A stretch of DNA of 64,000 bases from Casuarina equisetifolia. Its lineage: Eukaryota; Streptophyta; Magnoliopsida; Fagales; Casuarinaceae. The notes beneath the pieces were generated by a model. That model worked only from the letters and a program-made list of their open reading frames with translations. It was not told where the DNA came from and did no database searches. Location: the NCBI GenBank assembly GCA_028551475.1, contig CM052359.1:3473583-3537582 (forward strand). The letters are read 5' to 3'. Within the stretch, counting starts at the first letter, position 1; every line of letters starts with the position of its first letter. A program made the position numbers and the translations under genes. Below, one piece after another: positions 1-12,128 of this stretch.

Positions 1-494
1 TTGTAATGTTGAGATTTAAAGTCGACCTGATGTTTGCTTCCCCTACACGTCTCCAAGATTTATAATTGTACCAGTGTGTTTTCTACTTCTTCCCCCACAA
101 CTATTCATAGACTACCAATTTGTATAATGAATAGAACGCATTTTATAAAGAGAGAACTGAACCCTTTTCCGTTCTATATTTTTGAACTCGATTATGATGA
201 ATAATATTTAGATAATTATTTTGTAGATTTTTTGTTCTTGATTATCCCCTATTTCTTAATGTTTAGTTAATTTTGTTATAACAATATTTTTAAATAAGAA
301 TAGGACTAGAAGTACCCACAAAAAGCATGCTTTCTATATTCCTCATATGTGTCCTGTTCTTGTTACTATTAAGTTCAATTACACCTTTTGATTTGTTAAA
401 GCATTAAATTACGATTCATTATGCATTAGCACCTACTAAATGTTACGTCTTACTGAGATAAAACCACCTCTTAGAGGTATAGTAAAGAATGAAT
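1..494. other. AT-rich intergenic DNA, nothing recognised
   Basis: No reading frame of convincing length or family resemblance is seen on either strand. The stretch is AT-rich with many short homopolymer runs, as expected for plant intergenic DNA or strongly decayed repeats. Confidence 0.6.
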
Positions 495-562
495 AAGAAC
501 TCCTAAGTTTTAAATAAGGGTTCGAACCCTTTTTTTGAAAAAAAAAGAACTCCTAAGTTTTA
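495..562. repeat. 18-bp direct repeat around a 32-bp insert with a B-box-like palindrome
   Basis: The 18-mer aagaactcctaagtttta occurs exactly at 495-512 and 545-562. Between the copies lie 32 bases containing gggttcgaaccc, which resembles a Pol III B box and is palindromic, followed by a T run and an A-rich tail. The layout looks like a target-site duplication around a tiny, severely truncated tRNA-derived retroposon. A simple local duplication is the alternative. Confidence 0.5.
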
Positions 563-2040
563 GTCTTAGAGTTTTCAAATTATTTTTGAAATATCTTATA
601 TTACTTGTAACTTATTTTGGAATCCTTTATTAATAAATTCATTGTTTGCCTTCTTATAAATCAATTGAATAGAGACAATGTGTATATCTCTTAAGCAAGT
701 TTAGTGTCTTTGATATCTATAAGCTTCCAACATGTGTAATATCGATGAGAATTACATAGTTATTTCCTTGTAATTATTTTCATGTTAGGTTGAGAATCTT
801 TCCCGTAAATATGGTAATTGATTTTGTTGGTATCACATATTTTGGAATTAGAATATTGTGCATCTATTTATAGTTTTCCTTATGTTGTACAAAGTTGTTG
901 TGTTATAAGCACGATCATATACACAATAAGTCCTCAAAACAGAGCAATACAACTAAAGCATTCTCCCAGGTTCTTTCCTTTTCTTTCTCCCTTTTTCTCT
1001 TCCATTATCCTACAAATTCTTTCCAGTATGATAAACTCGACGAAAAATGGCATTCTATAAATAAATAAAGATACTAAATGATGATTCGATTTGCCCTGAT
1101 TTCCTTTTCTTTCTCCCTTTTTCAACAACTTGGTCTAATGATCAACTTTTATTTTGTATCATAGAAAGCGCCTTACACTTTTTTAGAAACAGCACTGAAG
1201 CGAGGGACGCCAAAATCTTACATCCCCCATAGAAGACCTTCGGAACCTTCCCAACCCAACTCCTAAACAGTTCATTGAAAAGTCCAAAGAGTAACTACTG
1301 CATCGACTAAAATCTCTACGTATAGGAGGCTATATTAAGATCATAGAGACTATAATATATTAATGTCGTTTAGATTTCGCTATTTTAGCACGTAACTTAG
1401 TAAGAATATAATTACTAAAGAAAATTTATAATTGTTTAAATGTAATCGATACTGACATGAAAAGATAGAAATCATTTAATTATATTTTACCATCCAAATT
1501 TCATAGATACCGTGGAAAAAACTGATGAATTTTTGAATGCATAGGAAGCCCAAAATATATTAGTACTAGAAGCATTAATTTTAAATTTTCCACTAATTTA
1601 TTGAGCAAATGCCTTTGTAGGTAATCAGCAACGAAGTTCTTTCTTTTCAACCTATTGAACGGAGAAAAAACAAGGAAAGAAGAATGGAAAAGGTAACATT
1701 ACTAAACCACTTAAAAATGGACCCGTTTTCCACATATAGGTCATAACCGAGGCAAGCTTAATATCCAGGGCAACACGGATACTAGGCTAATCCAATTGGT
1801 CAAGCACAAGTACTCGAAATCCTCCCTCATCTCTCTATAGTTAGTGGAGGAGAAAATTTTTACTGTTTCTCTAATTCTCTGACTTTCATGAATACTTAAT
1901 ACGCAATTTTGGTTGGAGAAAATTGAATAGTTTAGATTATTGCAATCATGCTATGTCAATAGTTTGTTGGTAAGAAACGATTTTGAAGAAGGAGAAGTTG
2001 TGATGGTTTGGATTCTAAGGTTAGTGTTAATAGTTAAAAA
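563..2040. other. Intergenic DNA, nothing recognised
   Basis: Only short low-complexity frames are present. The frames around 818-1128 are Phe/Ser/Pro- or Lys/Glu-rich products of a pyrimidine-rich tract rather than a gene. No RNA gene or element boundary was recognised. Confidence 0.5.
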
Positions 2041-2640
2041 TGTCACATCCGCACCTAGCACATCAATAACGTCAACATGAAGCGCCACATCAACCTTAAT
2101 CATCTTGGAACGAAACTCTCACTAGAATTTATCTACATTGTGACCGAAAAATTCTCTAGATTAGATTAGATTTGATTTTGTATAAATTAGATTTGATTTG
2201 GTTTTGTAGATTGTTTTCAATTGTAATTTTTTTCGTCTATATATAGACGCATGAATCTATCTCTATAATCACTGGGAAGATTGATTCAAGAAATTTCACA
2301 AATGTAGGGTTCCAATCTCCCTCTCTTTCTCTTCTCCTATTGACTCAAAATGTTCTAGCATTAATCCTTCCCTTTTATCATGGTATCAAGAACCATTGGC
2401 TAATGCCCTTGTTGCCAAATCCTAATGTCTTCCCTCTACCTCTTATGGTATGCCCCAATTTGAGTCTCATACCTCTCTCTCTCTGCTTGACATGTTTTTG
2501 TTTCTTTTTCTCATGTTTTTACAGGATTCTAGTAATGTCCTATGGTGATTCTTCTCAATCTTTTCAATCAGCTTCTAAACTTAAATTTATTTATTTGTCA
2601 TAGCTTTTGTGACCTTATTTTTGAGTTTTATCTTTCCTTT
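2041..2640 (+). mobile_element. Ty1/copia 5' LTR, primer-binding site and start of gag (fragment)
   Basis: The primer-binding site tggtatcaagaacca (2381-2395) matches the plant initiator-Met tRNA type used by Ty1/copia elements, apart from a few changes. It directly follows a sequence ending in ca (2380). The upstream 340 bases begin tgtcacatcc at 2041, contain a TATA-like tctatatatag near 2239 and so resemble an LTR. After a pyrimidine-rich leader, a Ser-rich Met start (MSYGDSSQSFQ, from 2535) resembles the beginning of a copia gag. Nothing of pol follows, so this is a truncated old copy. The LTR start is uncertain because no second LTR is seen. Confidence 0.55.
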
Positions 2641-2999
2641 TAGTGAGTACAATATCTCTTAATTTCATTGTTTCTTGTTCTTTACCTTACCAATGCTCAT
2701 TCCAACCTTTTATCTTATTTTACTCTATTGATGCTCATTCCAACATTTGGAAGATTGATGAAATTCTAAAACATATAACCTCTAAGGATTTTATTCCAAA
2801 GTTTAAGATTAGGTAACCATAATCCATCTTCTTTCTTTGGTAAATAGACTATTTGTTAAACTACTTTGTAAAAGCATTGTGAATTTGTACTACCTAACCA
2901 TAGAAATTTCCTAATATTTTTCCTTAATCTCATAAATTGTTTATTTTGATAGTAGGAAAACTTACATTCAAAATGTATATGTGAAAATTAAGATTAATT
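2641..2999. other. Degenerate DNA between retroelement fragments
   Basis: No conserved reading frame. It may be decayed gag of the copia fragment on its left or decayed LINE sequence on its right; neither could be shown. Confidence 0.4.
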
Positions 3000-4116
3000 T
3001 TGCTAACTATAATCTTTTTGCATAATTAAGATGTTTCATTCTTCAACTTTCTATTCTTTCAAATATTTTATATGTCAAACCCTTGTAATCAACATAATTA
3101 AATATTTTTGTAATGAAAGAAACATAGTTAACTTCTTATGGGCAAAAAGTACAGATACACAACGTTCCCACAAAGTAGCTTGGCAAATAATTTGCTCACC
3201 AAAGAAAAAAGGGGGATTGGGATTACCAAATCTTAAGCTTGGGAATAAAGTCCTTTTAAGATGAATACTTTGGACTCTCATAAATCTTCCAGATATTTCA
3301 TTATGGAGTAAGTGGATACATAGTATAAAATGTAAAAGAACTTTAGTTATGCAGCTTGATATTATCAAAGGTTCTATGATATCAAGTTTGAGAGGCCTAC
3401 TCAAATTAAGACCCATGCTTACCTCAATATTCTCTAGTCCTACCTAATGTTGCAAAGATATTTATCAACACTTTCAACCAATAAATGGAAAAGTGGATTG
3501 GTATGATCTAATTTGAACTAGCGGCATTTGCAAGCATAACTTCATTAGATGGCTAGTCTGCCATGACTAACTTTCTATAGCAGAGAGAATGGTACACTGG
3601 CTCCCTATAGTTAATATATATGTGACTTTTGTCAATCTCAAGTAGAAAATAAGAGTCATCTTTTCTTTGAATATCCAAACACAATGTTGATTTAGAAGAA
3701 TATCCTTGCTTAACATGAAATTCGACGTCATATTGGAGGATGGAATGAAAAATTACAATGGATGATCAAAGTAACTAAAGATAAAGATTTGGTTGCTAAA
3801 CTTCTTAAAATATTATTTTTAGCATGTATTTATTGCTAATGGACAGAACGAAATAGAAGAAGATTTCAAAGTAAACTAGTTGATATTCCAATATTGTTGG
3901 CTAGAATAAGAAAAATTGTACAAGGGAGGCTTCTTTGCTTTAAAATATTAAACCCCTTACAAGGAAATGTTTTTTTGAATGAGATTTGAAGGCTACCAAC
4001 CTTTATTTTCTCTTACTCTTAGTTTTTTGGAAATTTGTTGTACTATTGGGGTATGCCCCTATACTTTTGTACATTACATTTTATTAATGTAAATTACATT
4101 AAAACCAAAAAAAAAA
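3000..4116 (+). mobile_element. LINE 3' fragment (end of ORF2, zf-RVT region, 3' UTR, oligo-A)
   Basis: Around 3031-3264 the plus strand reads a segment with FLWAKS, HKVAW and PKKKGGLGLPNL. This is the post-RT signature of plant LINE ORF2 (FLW...W..ICSPKKEGGLG). Further matches, broken by stops, follow to about 3990, including the terminal WRKRNRRRF-like stretch near 3838-3870. The 3' UTR ends in a short A run at 4107-4116. The element is 5'-truncated and has several stops and frameshifts, so it is an old inactive copy. Its opposing neighbour begins immediately after the A run. Confidence 0.7.
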
Positions 4117-7037
4117 CTTAAAGATATCAAATAAGGAGTGTACCCATAGGAAAAAGTGAGTAATCTTAAATAAAAAGTTATTATTTCTTTAATAACCTTA
4201 AGAAGAACATTTGGCTTTTACTTAGGTTGTAATGTATACTCGTGAGTTTAGAAAATTTCTCCAAAGCTTCTATAAGACAAAGCATTAAAGTTATATTATC
4301 ATAAGAGAAAAGGAACAAGTCATCAATAAAACACAAATAAGTGATTTTTTCAAGTTTGCATTGCTAAAGGAACTTAAAAACCAATGTGGACATCTTTGCA
4401 ATAATAATTCTATTAAGTATCTTCATAACTAGTACAAATAATTATGGAGATAATAGGTCCTCTTGTCTCAACTCATCGGTACCTTCAAAGTAATTTGCAT
4501 GTTCTCTATTGAAATTTTCTAAAAATCTTATTGTAATAATATACTCACTTATAATATCAACTAAATACTAGGAGTACTAATAGCTTTCAAGATTCCTAAT
4601 ATCACTTTCCATTTAACCATAATATATGCTTTCATATAATCAATTTTTATAGGTACTCACTTACCATTATTGCCCTTGTAATAATTGTAAAGGAATCCCT
4701 AACAAAGCATAATATTCTAAAAAATTTGATGTCCCTTAATGAAAGTAGTTTGATTTTGGCTTGCCATTCTAGGAAAAATAACACTAAGCTTTTTAACTAA
4801 CATCTTGAAAATAATTTTGTAAATAACATTGCAACACAATTGGTTTATAATCTTTAGAAACATTAGGGACAAAAGATAATAATATAGAATTTGTAATTTT
4901 TAACAACTTTTTAAAGAAGAAAAAATTTAGTGTAGTATCTTTAATATTGTTTTAATGATAGATCAAACTTTCTTATAAAATAAGCTATTATATCCATCTA
5001 ATCTAAACACTTTAAAATCATAAATTCTCCAGAGAGCTTTAATAACATCTGAACACTCAAAACTTAGTAAATTAAGAAGTACACTTACATTACATGGAAC
5101 ATAGAATTATATCTCTTAAAGTCAGTAAAGATACTTCTAGCATAACCAAAGATAAATTTACAATATGGAATAATAATAGTTCTCAAATACTTTTCTTTTG
5201 TGATAATTGAGCTATCTTCCAATAATAACTTATTGATCCTATGTTATGTACTTTCCTTTGCATCGATGATCTGAAAAAAAATCTTACTATTATTATCTCT
5301 TTCTTTCAGCCATAGGTTCATGGATTTTCTTTTAATTAAAATTTCTTCATGTTTACTTATTATAAGTAGTAATTCTAATTATGCTTCTTCTTCATAATGT
5401 ATATCAAGAAAATGAGGATTAAGTTCTCATTTACATTGCACTTATTGTAAATTGTTTCTAGTTATTTATTTTTTGATGTAGATCACCAAACTGAATTGCA
5501 TTGAGTTTCTTAAGAGCAAACTTCAAAGCTTTTAATTTCCACACAACCTAAATCATTTTGAGCCTACTACTTCTTATTGTCATACTAAACTAACTATATC
5601 TATGAAATTTAAGCAATCAATCCAAAAATTAAACAACTTGATTGAAGAATTTTGTTTATGTGTAGTATTGCCAAATTTAGTAGGTATAGAAAAAAATTTG
5701 ATACATCGTAGAGCAAATATTCTATAGCAAACTTTTTTAAATTTGAGAAACCATTCCCCATTTGTAAGAGCTTTATTAATTTTACTAGCTCTAAGCCTAG
5801 TGCCTGAAACATTTAAAGCCTACCACTCCCTATTGTCATACTAAACTAACTATATCTATAAAATTTAAGAAATTAATCTAAAAATTAAACAATATGATTG
5901 AAGAATTTTGTTTATGTGTAGTATTGCGAAATTCACTAATCACAAAGAATGATTTGATACACCATAATGCAAAAATTTTATAGCAAACTTTTCAAATTTG
6001 ATAAACCATTCTCCAATTGTAAGAGCTATATCAATTTTACTAGCTCTAAGCTTAGTACCTAACTTTTTTTTTGTCCATGTGAACAATAAACCCAAATAAA
6101 AAGGTTTAATCAATGTCATATTCTCAAAGGATCTATATTCTTCCGAGACTGCTAAACCTATAATCATGGATATAATTCCAATTCGTAAATCTATTCTTTA
6201 CAATTACATCAGCATTCTTTTCTTTAACCTTATGTTCAACTTGTAACTTGGGTGGAATGAATCAAAACAAAACCAACTACATCTCTTAATCTAGAGCTTT
6301 TATTTAAGCCCCTAATATTCCAAGATAATACTTTCATTTATTGAAAGGTTTATTCTCTTCCTTTATTATCTTAATCTCTACAATAGTATTAGTCAATGTG
6401 TCCTCCCCTAATACTGCAAACTTATTCTCAAATATGATATGACATTTTACTCCTTATGCTTTTTCTTTCCAAATGATTGATTTTTTTTTAATGTTTTTTA
6501 TTTTGTTGTGCTTGAGGAAGATTTATTATTTGCAATTGCATCCTTAGTTGAAACAAGAAAAGCTTTAGTTTCAATTGGATTTGGAGTTGATCTTGTTGCT
6601 TAAGTATGATGAGTTTCATTTTAAATGATTTGGACAAAGAAATCCTTTGAAGGAACCAAAATCTGATTATCTTAAGTACTATCAATTTGAAGGTTTTGAG
6701 CTAAAGGAGCCATATTCTTTTTAGGTACCCAAATTTTTATTTTTCATTGTAGTACATTCTTTCTACCCAAAGCAATTGTATACCAACAATATTCAACATT
6801 TCTTAGAAATTTGGGTATCAAATCATTCTTAGAAATTCAATAATATTCAACATGTACTTTATATAGTTTTTCTCCTTTCATATTAATATCAAACTTCTCA
6901 AAAAATTTATTATTAATATTTATGATAATATCTACTTTAGCATATGAAAACCAAAACTTTTGCTTAGCAACTTTGTTTATATATAGAAGTTTGCTTAATG
7001 CACAGCTCACATAACTCATACCTTTATTTGTCTAATG
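4117..7037 (-). mobile_element. Degenerate LINE body (ORF1 zinc-knuckle region, endonuclease, RT)
   Basis: Reading the minus strand from right to left gives a LINE in order. Near 7019-6837 is the ORF1 region preceding the zinc knuckle (LLYINKVAKQKF, SYAKVDI, KVHVEYYW). Near 6167-5940 is the endonuclease C-terminal motif (LFTWTKKKLGTK, SKIDIAL, GEWF). Near 4400-4220 is the RT catalytic motif, read as LCFIDDLFLF followed by SKSQMFF. Stops and frameshifts are common. The endonuclease segment is tandemly duplicated with a period near 256 bp (about 5565-5802 and 5820-6060). The sequence ends abruptly at 4117 inside the RT thumb, so its own 3' end is missing. Confidence 0.65.
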
Positions 7038-8790
7038 TAATGTGGGATATTATATAAATGCACCCAAATGGGATATTTTAACTATCTTAGGCAATATGTT
7101 ATGTAGTATTTGTTAAATTAGATTTGTATTTGTCTATATTTATGCATATTTTGTTATTTCATGCAACAAATCCAAAATAGGTGAAACAAAAGTAAAAGAA
7201 ATGACAAACCATGCAAAAGAAGATGTTTTTGAGCAAATGTTTATGATTAGGTCTTTTATCATGCAATTAGGTGACCTTTTGTTGGTTGTGCAAGGGTCTT
7301 TTTAGGCAAAAAAGAAAAAAAGAAAAAAAAAAAAAAAGGGGCTGACTGTGCAAGTTAAGTGAAGAAAAGACCAAAGAAAGAAAAGAAAAAGTAGAAAACC
7401 AAAAGGGAGAGAGGCTATTATCAAGCAAAAACTGGAAAAGAGAGGAAAAAGAGTCAACTTTGGTCGAAGCAGGAAAGAGGTGTCACTGGAGATTCAAAGG
7501 CCGTGTGCGACAGCGCGGGTCTCAAAGAGGAGCATGACGATTGTGTGAACACCGACCATCTACCCTTCATCATCTCCAACGACAAACCTAAAACTTAGGC
7601 AGGTTCGGCCATTTAAGTCCATTTTTCGGTAGTTTCTAAGTGATTTCCAACAAGGATAAAGCATATTTGCCCTCCTAGTGCGATTTCCAGTGGTTCTATA
7701 GTAATTGCATGCAGTTTAATGGTGGTTTTCGGCAAAGAACAGCAAACACCATCTGAGCTTTTTCCATTAAATCTATATGTTTCTATAGTAGATTTGAGTG
7801 ATTTTTCAGTAGATTGGCACTCCAAGCATCCTCCACTACAATTTCTGAGCTTTTTGTGAAGAATGGTGGTGGCGTGTGGCGGTGCGTGGCAGCGTACAAT
7901 AGCATATGGTGTCAGCGTGTGACAGCATGTGGCGGCAGCGGGTGGTGGCGCGTTTCTACTCATTTTCTTCCCATTTTTCAGACAACTCCTCTGATGTGTA
8001 GATTTTAGTGCAAACTTTTTATGAATTGAAGATATTTTGGTGACAACTTTTGTGTTTTTAATTTACATAATGCTTTGTTTAATTTCTTACACTATTTATA
8101 TTTATGTAAATACTATGTCTTAGAATATATTGTTAAAGTTATGATGTAACTTGATTATAATGGTATGAATGTATAATTATAGTGTTTTATGAGATATTCT
8201 GTGAATGTGAAGTTGCATGTTATTGAACTTAATGAATTTAAGTAATTAGTTATAACTTAGATGAGTTGATTTGCACGTTAAGGACCAATAGAAAATGACA
8301 TGTAGTTACTTCTTGTAATGTGCAATGATAGATTAATATGGATAGAAATATATCATGTGATTTGTGTGGCTTTAAGTGTAAACTAAATATTCACAAATTT
8401 TAATATATTTAGTTTATTTCAATTCACATGTAGAACTACAGTGAGCTAATGAGCTAAGTACATTCGTTATACCTAGATATAAGAGTGAATAAATTAAAAA
8501 ATTTTACCATTACATAAATAGATCGATCTTACAAACATGAATGATCTACATTCGTATCTAGTAATTAAGTGAAATTGGACACCTAACATGTTTTAATTAT
8601 CAATTTTAAATTAAATTTAGTTGTTTAATCCATGTTTTACCATCTTGAATTGCTAGATAAACTCTAGGAATTGTTCACCGTTAATAATTAGTTAATTTTA
8701 TAATCACTAGTTTTTATGATGCAATACTCATATTTATCATTATATTACTTGTTCAATATGTACACTTGCATATAAAATTTCACTGAACAA
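7038..8790. mobile_element. Unidentified insertion, about 1.75 kb, inside LINE ORF1
   Basis: LINE ORF1 sequence on the minus strand stops near 7035 and resumes near 8790-8870, so the intervening DNA is probably an insertion. It has no recognisable coding region. It holds an A-rich tract at 7310-7338, a locally GC-rich stretch at 7500-7960 and an AT-rich remainder. The heptamer tctaatg occurs at both edges (7031-7037 and 8813-8819), possibly a target duplication. A solo LTR or a non-autonomous element are both possible; no family was recognised. Confidence 0.4.
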
Positions 8791-9165
8791 CTACATAAAT
8801 TTTTTTTTCCAATCTAATGAGAGGAAGTTATTTTTGAATGAAAAGTGGCTTACCTACAACATCTCATACTCTAACTTTCATAGCATGTTCCATTTTCTTC
8901 ATTTTTCAAAAGTGAAAGGACAAAAATCCTTCATCAATATTTAACACTTTTGATAAGTTTTCTTTTTCCTATAATTTTTTCACAATACCCTTTACTAAAT
9001 AATAAGAAATATTTTCTCTTAAAAAATATCCCATTAGACAATTTGCAAAATGACTTTTTCCTTCCTTAATAACCTTTGGTGACAATTTAACAAGAAGCTT
9101 ATTTCCCTTCTTGGAAGGAGGATAATAATCTAACTTGGTTGTCTTCATAAGATTATCCATAACAA
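8791..9165 (-). pseudogene. LINE ORF1 N-terminal fragment (DUF4283-like)
   Basis: The minus-strand frame 8969-9160 reads LLVKLSPKVI, then ANCLMGYFLRENISYYLVKG and IVKKLW-type residues. This matches the DUF4283 pattern (LVGYFLGKKLPF..V...L.KLW) that begins ORF1 of plant LINEs. Following residues to about 8800 continue the domain (NIDEGFL, KPLFIQK-like) with stops. It lies upstream, in minus-strand sense, of the zinc-knuckle fragment at 7019-6837. The two are most simply one ORF1 split by the insertion at 7038-8790. Confidence 0.55.
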
Positions 9166-10142
9166 TATGTTTCTAAGATAATTCAGAGTTTCTAATAGAT
9201 GAATTAATCTTTTATCCAACTAAAGCATTCAAATTTGACTTGAAAAGTGATGCTATAATTTCAACTGTAATCTTTGAGTTTGTAGTGGTTATGACTTTAG
9301 CAATAGTTTCTATAATCTCACTTTTTTCTTTTTTTTATGAAAGGTTAAGAATTATATATCACCATAAAGAAATTACAAATTGCCCCACTTTGAGTACATG
9401 TCATCAATTCAGTGTTTATTAAATCTATCATTTGTAAGTTCCACCTTTAGTTGATAGAAAGAGCCTCAAGATTAATTTAGTACACCAACTTTACCACAAG
9501 CAAGCCCTAGGAAGCCTCAAGAAATTACCAAATGTCCATCAAAAAACTTTGCATCCACCTTTTCCTAAGGCAAGATCTCAAATGCTGTTTTGGCAGTTCT
9601 GAAATTCTCCCTCATTTTCTCATCTCCTCACTTTTTTTTCCTGTCGCACCAAAACAAAGAAAAAGATCAGAAGACCTGACTTATCCAACAGTCAAGGAGA
9701 AGGAATCGACCCGTCTGCCCTTGGGCAGCGCACTATTGCCACCACTTGCTTCTCCATCCCTTCTCTCCACTGATCTCATCATCACCATACACCCCAAGAA
9801 CATCTCCTAGTACGACTGCAACATACACTGTTCCTCTGTCACAGAAGCGTCGTTCTGGCTCTAGGCAACCGGTTTCACCATCGTCCACCACCATGTGCCG
9901 CCACTTGCTCGCATGAGCCGCCACGTGCTGACTCTGTCTCTCTACGATCTAACCCCTATTCCTTCACCCAATGGTGGTTGAGCGTTCTTTCAAGCAGTCT
10001 TCCAAAAGAAAGTATCTTTATACTTCGCCAATGATCCTTTCTTGTTTACATATAGAGATGTTGAGTCTACATTATGTTTGTTAAATGCTATGTAAGAATG
10101 TATGTGTATGGTTAGACACTCAACATTATTTGTTTTAATAAA
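9166..10142. other. Unassigned intergenic DNA
   Basis: No family match was recognised. Two short opposing frames overlap at 9532-9924 but show no domain. The part before 10143 may be decayed RT sequence of the LINE fragment that follows. Confidence 0.4.
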
Positions 10143-10550
10143 ATGTGTCCAGGTACCATCTCTCATAATTTTTTTTTTAAAAAAGAATTTTCAAAAATAT
10201 TAGAATTGCACTCTTGTAAATATCAAATTTTCTTCTTAGGCATCTCTAAGGTGGAGAAGGAACCAATGCTTAAACTATGTTCCTATCCAAAGGGCCAGGT
10301 CCTCATTAAATACCTAGGAATTTCCCTAATCTTTAAAAGACTCACTAATCTAGATTACAAACTACTAAGTGGCAAAATGCTAAGGAAAATAAAAGGCTGG
10401 GATACTGAGTATATCAAGCACGAGGGGCAACTACAAGAAGTAAAATTATCTTATTCTCTGTTAAAAATATATCTTCTACCTAAACAAACACTAGATAAAA
10501 CTAAAAAAATTATTAGACTCTTTCTACGTCTTATTCTCGGAGTTCATTGA
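10143..10550 (+). pseudogene. LINE RT C-terminal (thumb) fragment
   Basis: This 135-codon open frame reads the plant LINE RT thumb: KYQIFFLGISK, GQVLIKYLGISL, FKRLTNLDYKLL, KIKGWD and LPKQTLDK. The family consensus here is SKS.IFFSGV, LPIKYLGVPL, SKRL...DC.PL and ..I..W. The frame is clean for its whole length but has neither the YxDD core upstream nor the zf-RVT end downstream. It is therefore a truncated remnant and not a host gene. Confidence 0.75.
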
Positions 10551-11630
10551 TACGGTCATGTTGGAATCTCTCTAGAAACAAATTTAAATCTGAATTAGGA
10601 TCATGAATTGGTTGAATTAGTTGAATATTTCTATAACAAATGAAGCGTCGTGGTTGTTCATAGGAGTGTCGTAGGGTCTAGGAAGAGAAGATCAGAAAAC
10701 GATAGACGGGGTTCGCATCATCTGGCCGTGATAGACAGCAATAGCTCATAAGTCAGGTTGTTTCATTTGAAAGGTATATCAACAAATAAAGCCACCCATG
10801 GATTTTTTTTAAGTTATGAAAAGAAAATTTGAAGTAGTGCTAAATATCAAAGCCGAGAATTATGGATTCAGTCATGTATGACTATCACAATTGCAACGTC
10901 ATGCAAAAATTTAGTACACATCAGCTGTTAGGAGTCGAGTTCATTGTCGGAACATAAGCATGACAAGTCCTGGTTTTGCTTTCTTATGACGGCAAAGTTT
11001 GTGCTTTTAGAGTTGGTCTTGGTATAAATTTGCAGAAGATAGGTAAAGGTCATCATTCACGCTTTTGCAACTTTTGAAGCCCAGATATATGTGACTTCAA
11101 TATCAACTATCTCCATCCATAGCTGAAACGACTGTCAAAATCCTGATTATTTGAACGAAAGAAACTCGTTAAAGAAGAGGTTCTTACAATTATACTTCAA
11201 GAGCAAAAGAGAATCCGTCCTTGAAGTTTGGAACTTACCGTAATATTACCTAATAGGTATTTTTAACGGTCTGAATTATTTTAAATTTTCAACACATAAG
11301 CTTGAAGATTTGTTTAAACTAAAAGGAAATTTATTTTATTTTTGAACTAGCATTTGAGTCAAGTTTTAAATCTTCTACATTAAAAAATCTAAATATTTTT
11401 TAACATGGTTTAAAAGTCTAATTCAAATATGCACTATGTTGTACAATCTTAAATCCAATATTGTTTGCATGCAAACATGTGTATATAAGACAAAAGTTTT
11501 ATATTAAGTACGTAATCTTTTATAAGACAAAAGAAACAACATGTGTGAATTAACTCAATTAATAGTGCTATTGAGATCTATCTTATTGGGCATAGAAGAG
11601 ACTTCAGGCTTAAGTAATGGTATGGCTCGG
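10551..11630. other. Intergenic DNA related to other LecRK spacers
   Basis: No coding region. The part near 11100-11240 (ctgaaacgactgtcaaaatcctgattattt and following) resembles spacer DNA near 19805-19890 and 23715-23830, so it belongs to the repeated spacer of the LecRK array. Confidence 0.5.
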
Positions 11631-11639
11631 TTTTCTTTT

Positions 11640-12000
11640 GTCTCCGGAGCTGGAAATTAGTAGGAATTGGAAGCCTTGTTCATAGGTTTGTGGTCTTGAG
11701 CTGAGAGGCCTCCTAACGTCTTTCCTGGTAAGATTGAACTTCTGTGGAAATTGCCAGCTACTTTCGTAGGCAAATTTCGGCTTACGTCCTGATAACTTCT
11801 GGTGCTTAGGAAGAATTGGTTGTCATGCATTGAAGGAGCTTCATCGAAAATAAAATGCATAAAAAGACTTCTGTGCAGATTCCGCGCCGGCTCAATCTCG
11901 TCAACGCACTGAAGTTAAGACAACCCATGTTCAGGGATAAACATAAATACTAAGGCCCTAGGTCTTCGGTACAAGATTAGGCGCCAGCAACCTAAATAAT
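11640..12000. repeat. LecRK array spacer block, copy 1 (3' side of the gene at 13306)
   Basis: This block has related copies at about 24480-24960, 25420-26000, 28985-29120, 30700-31250, 40350-40640 and 63600-63890. Shared landmarks are a cctcctaacgtctttcctgg-like start, gactt(c/t)tgtgcagattcc, cgtcaacgcactga and ggccctaggtcttcgg. It sits 3' of a LecRK gene, as most other copies do. It therefore marks the ancestral tandem-duplication unit. Confidence 0.65.
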
Positions 12001-12128
12001 ATGGACTCTTGGACATTCATTCATAATTTGCTACGAGCTTAAGTGTATTGTGGGCCACATCATGCTAGAAGCCCAAGCTATGTTTACGTACAAGAAATGA
12101 GGGAGTAGGAAATTAGATTAACTCTTTG

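Noticed and set aside
818-1128. Opposing open frames of 64-80 codons
   Set aside because: They come from a pyrimidine/purine-rich tract and are low-complexity on both strands, with no family resemblance.
2340-2603. 87-codon plus-strand frame as a possible small membrane protein
   Set aside because: It spans an LTR end, a tRNA primer-binding site and a retroelement leader. Only its end resembles a gag start, in a copia context.
3000-7037. Twin-priming (5' inversion) of one LINE
   Set aside because: In twin priming the inverted 5' part precedes the 3' part and tail. Here the tailed 3' part comes first and the inverted part follows.
7613-8008. Overlapping frames of 64 and 116 codons on opposite strands
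   Set aside because: No domain. They lie in a GC-richer part of an apparent insertion, where long chance frames are expected.
9532-9924. Opposing 63-92 codon frames
   Set aside because: No recognisable family and no supporting promoter or start context.
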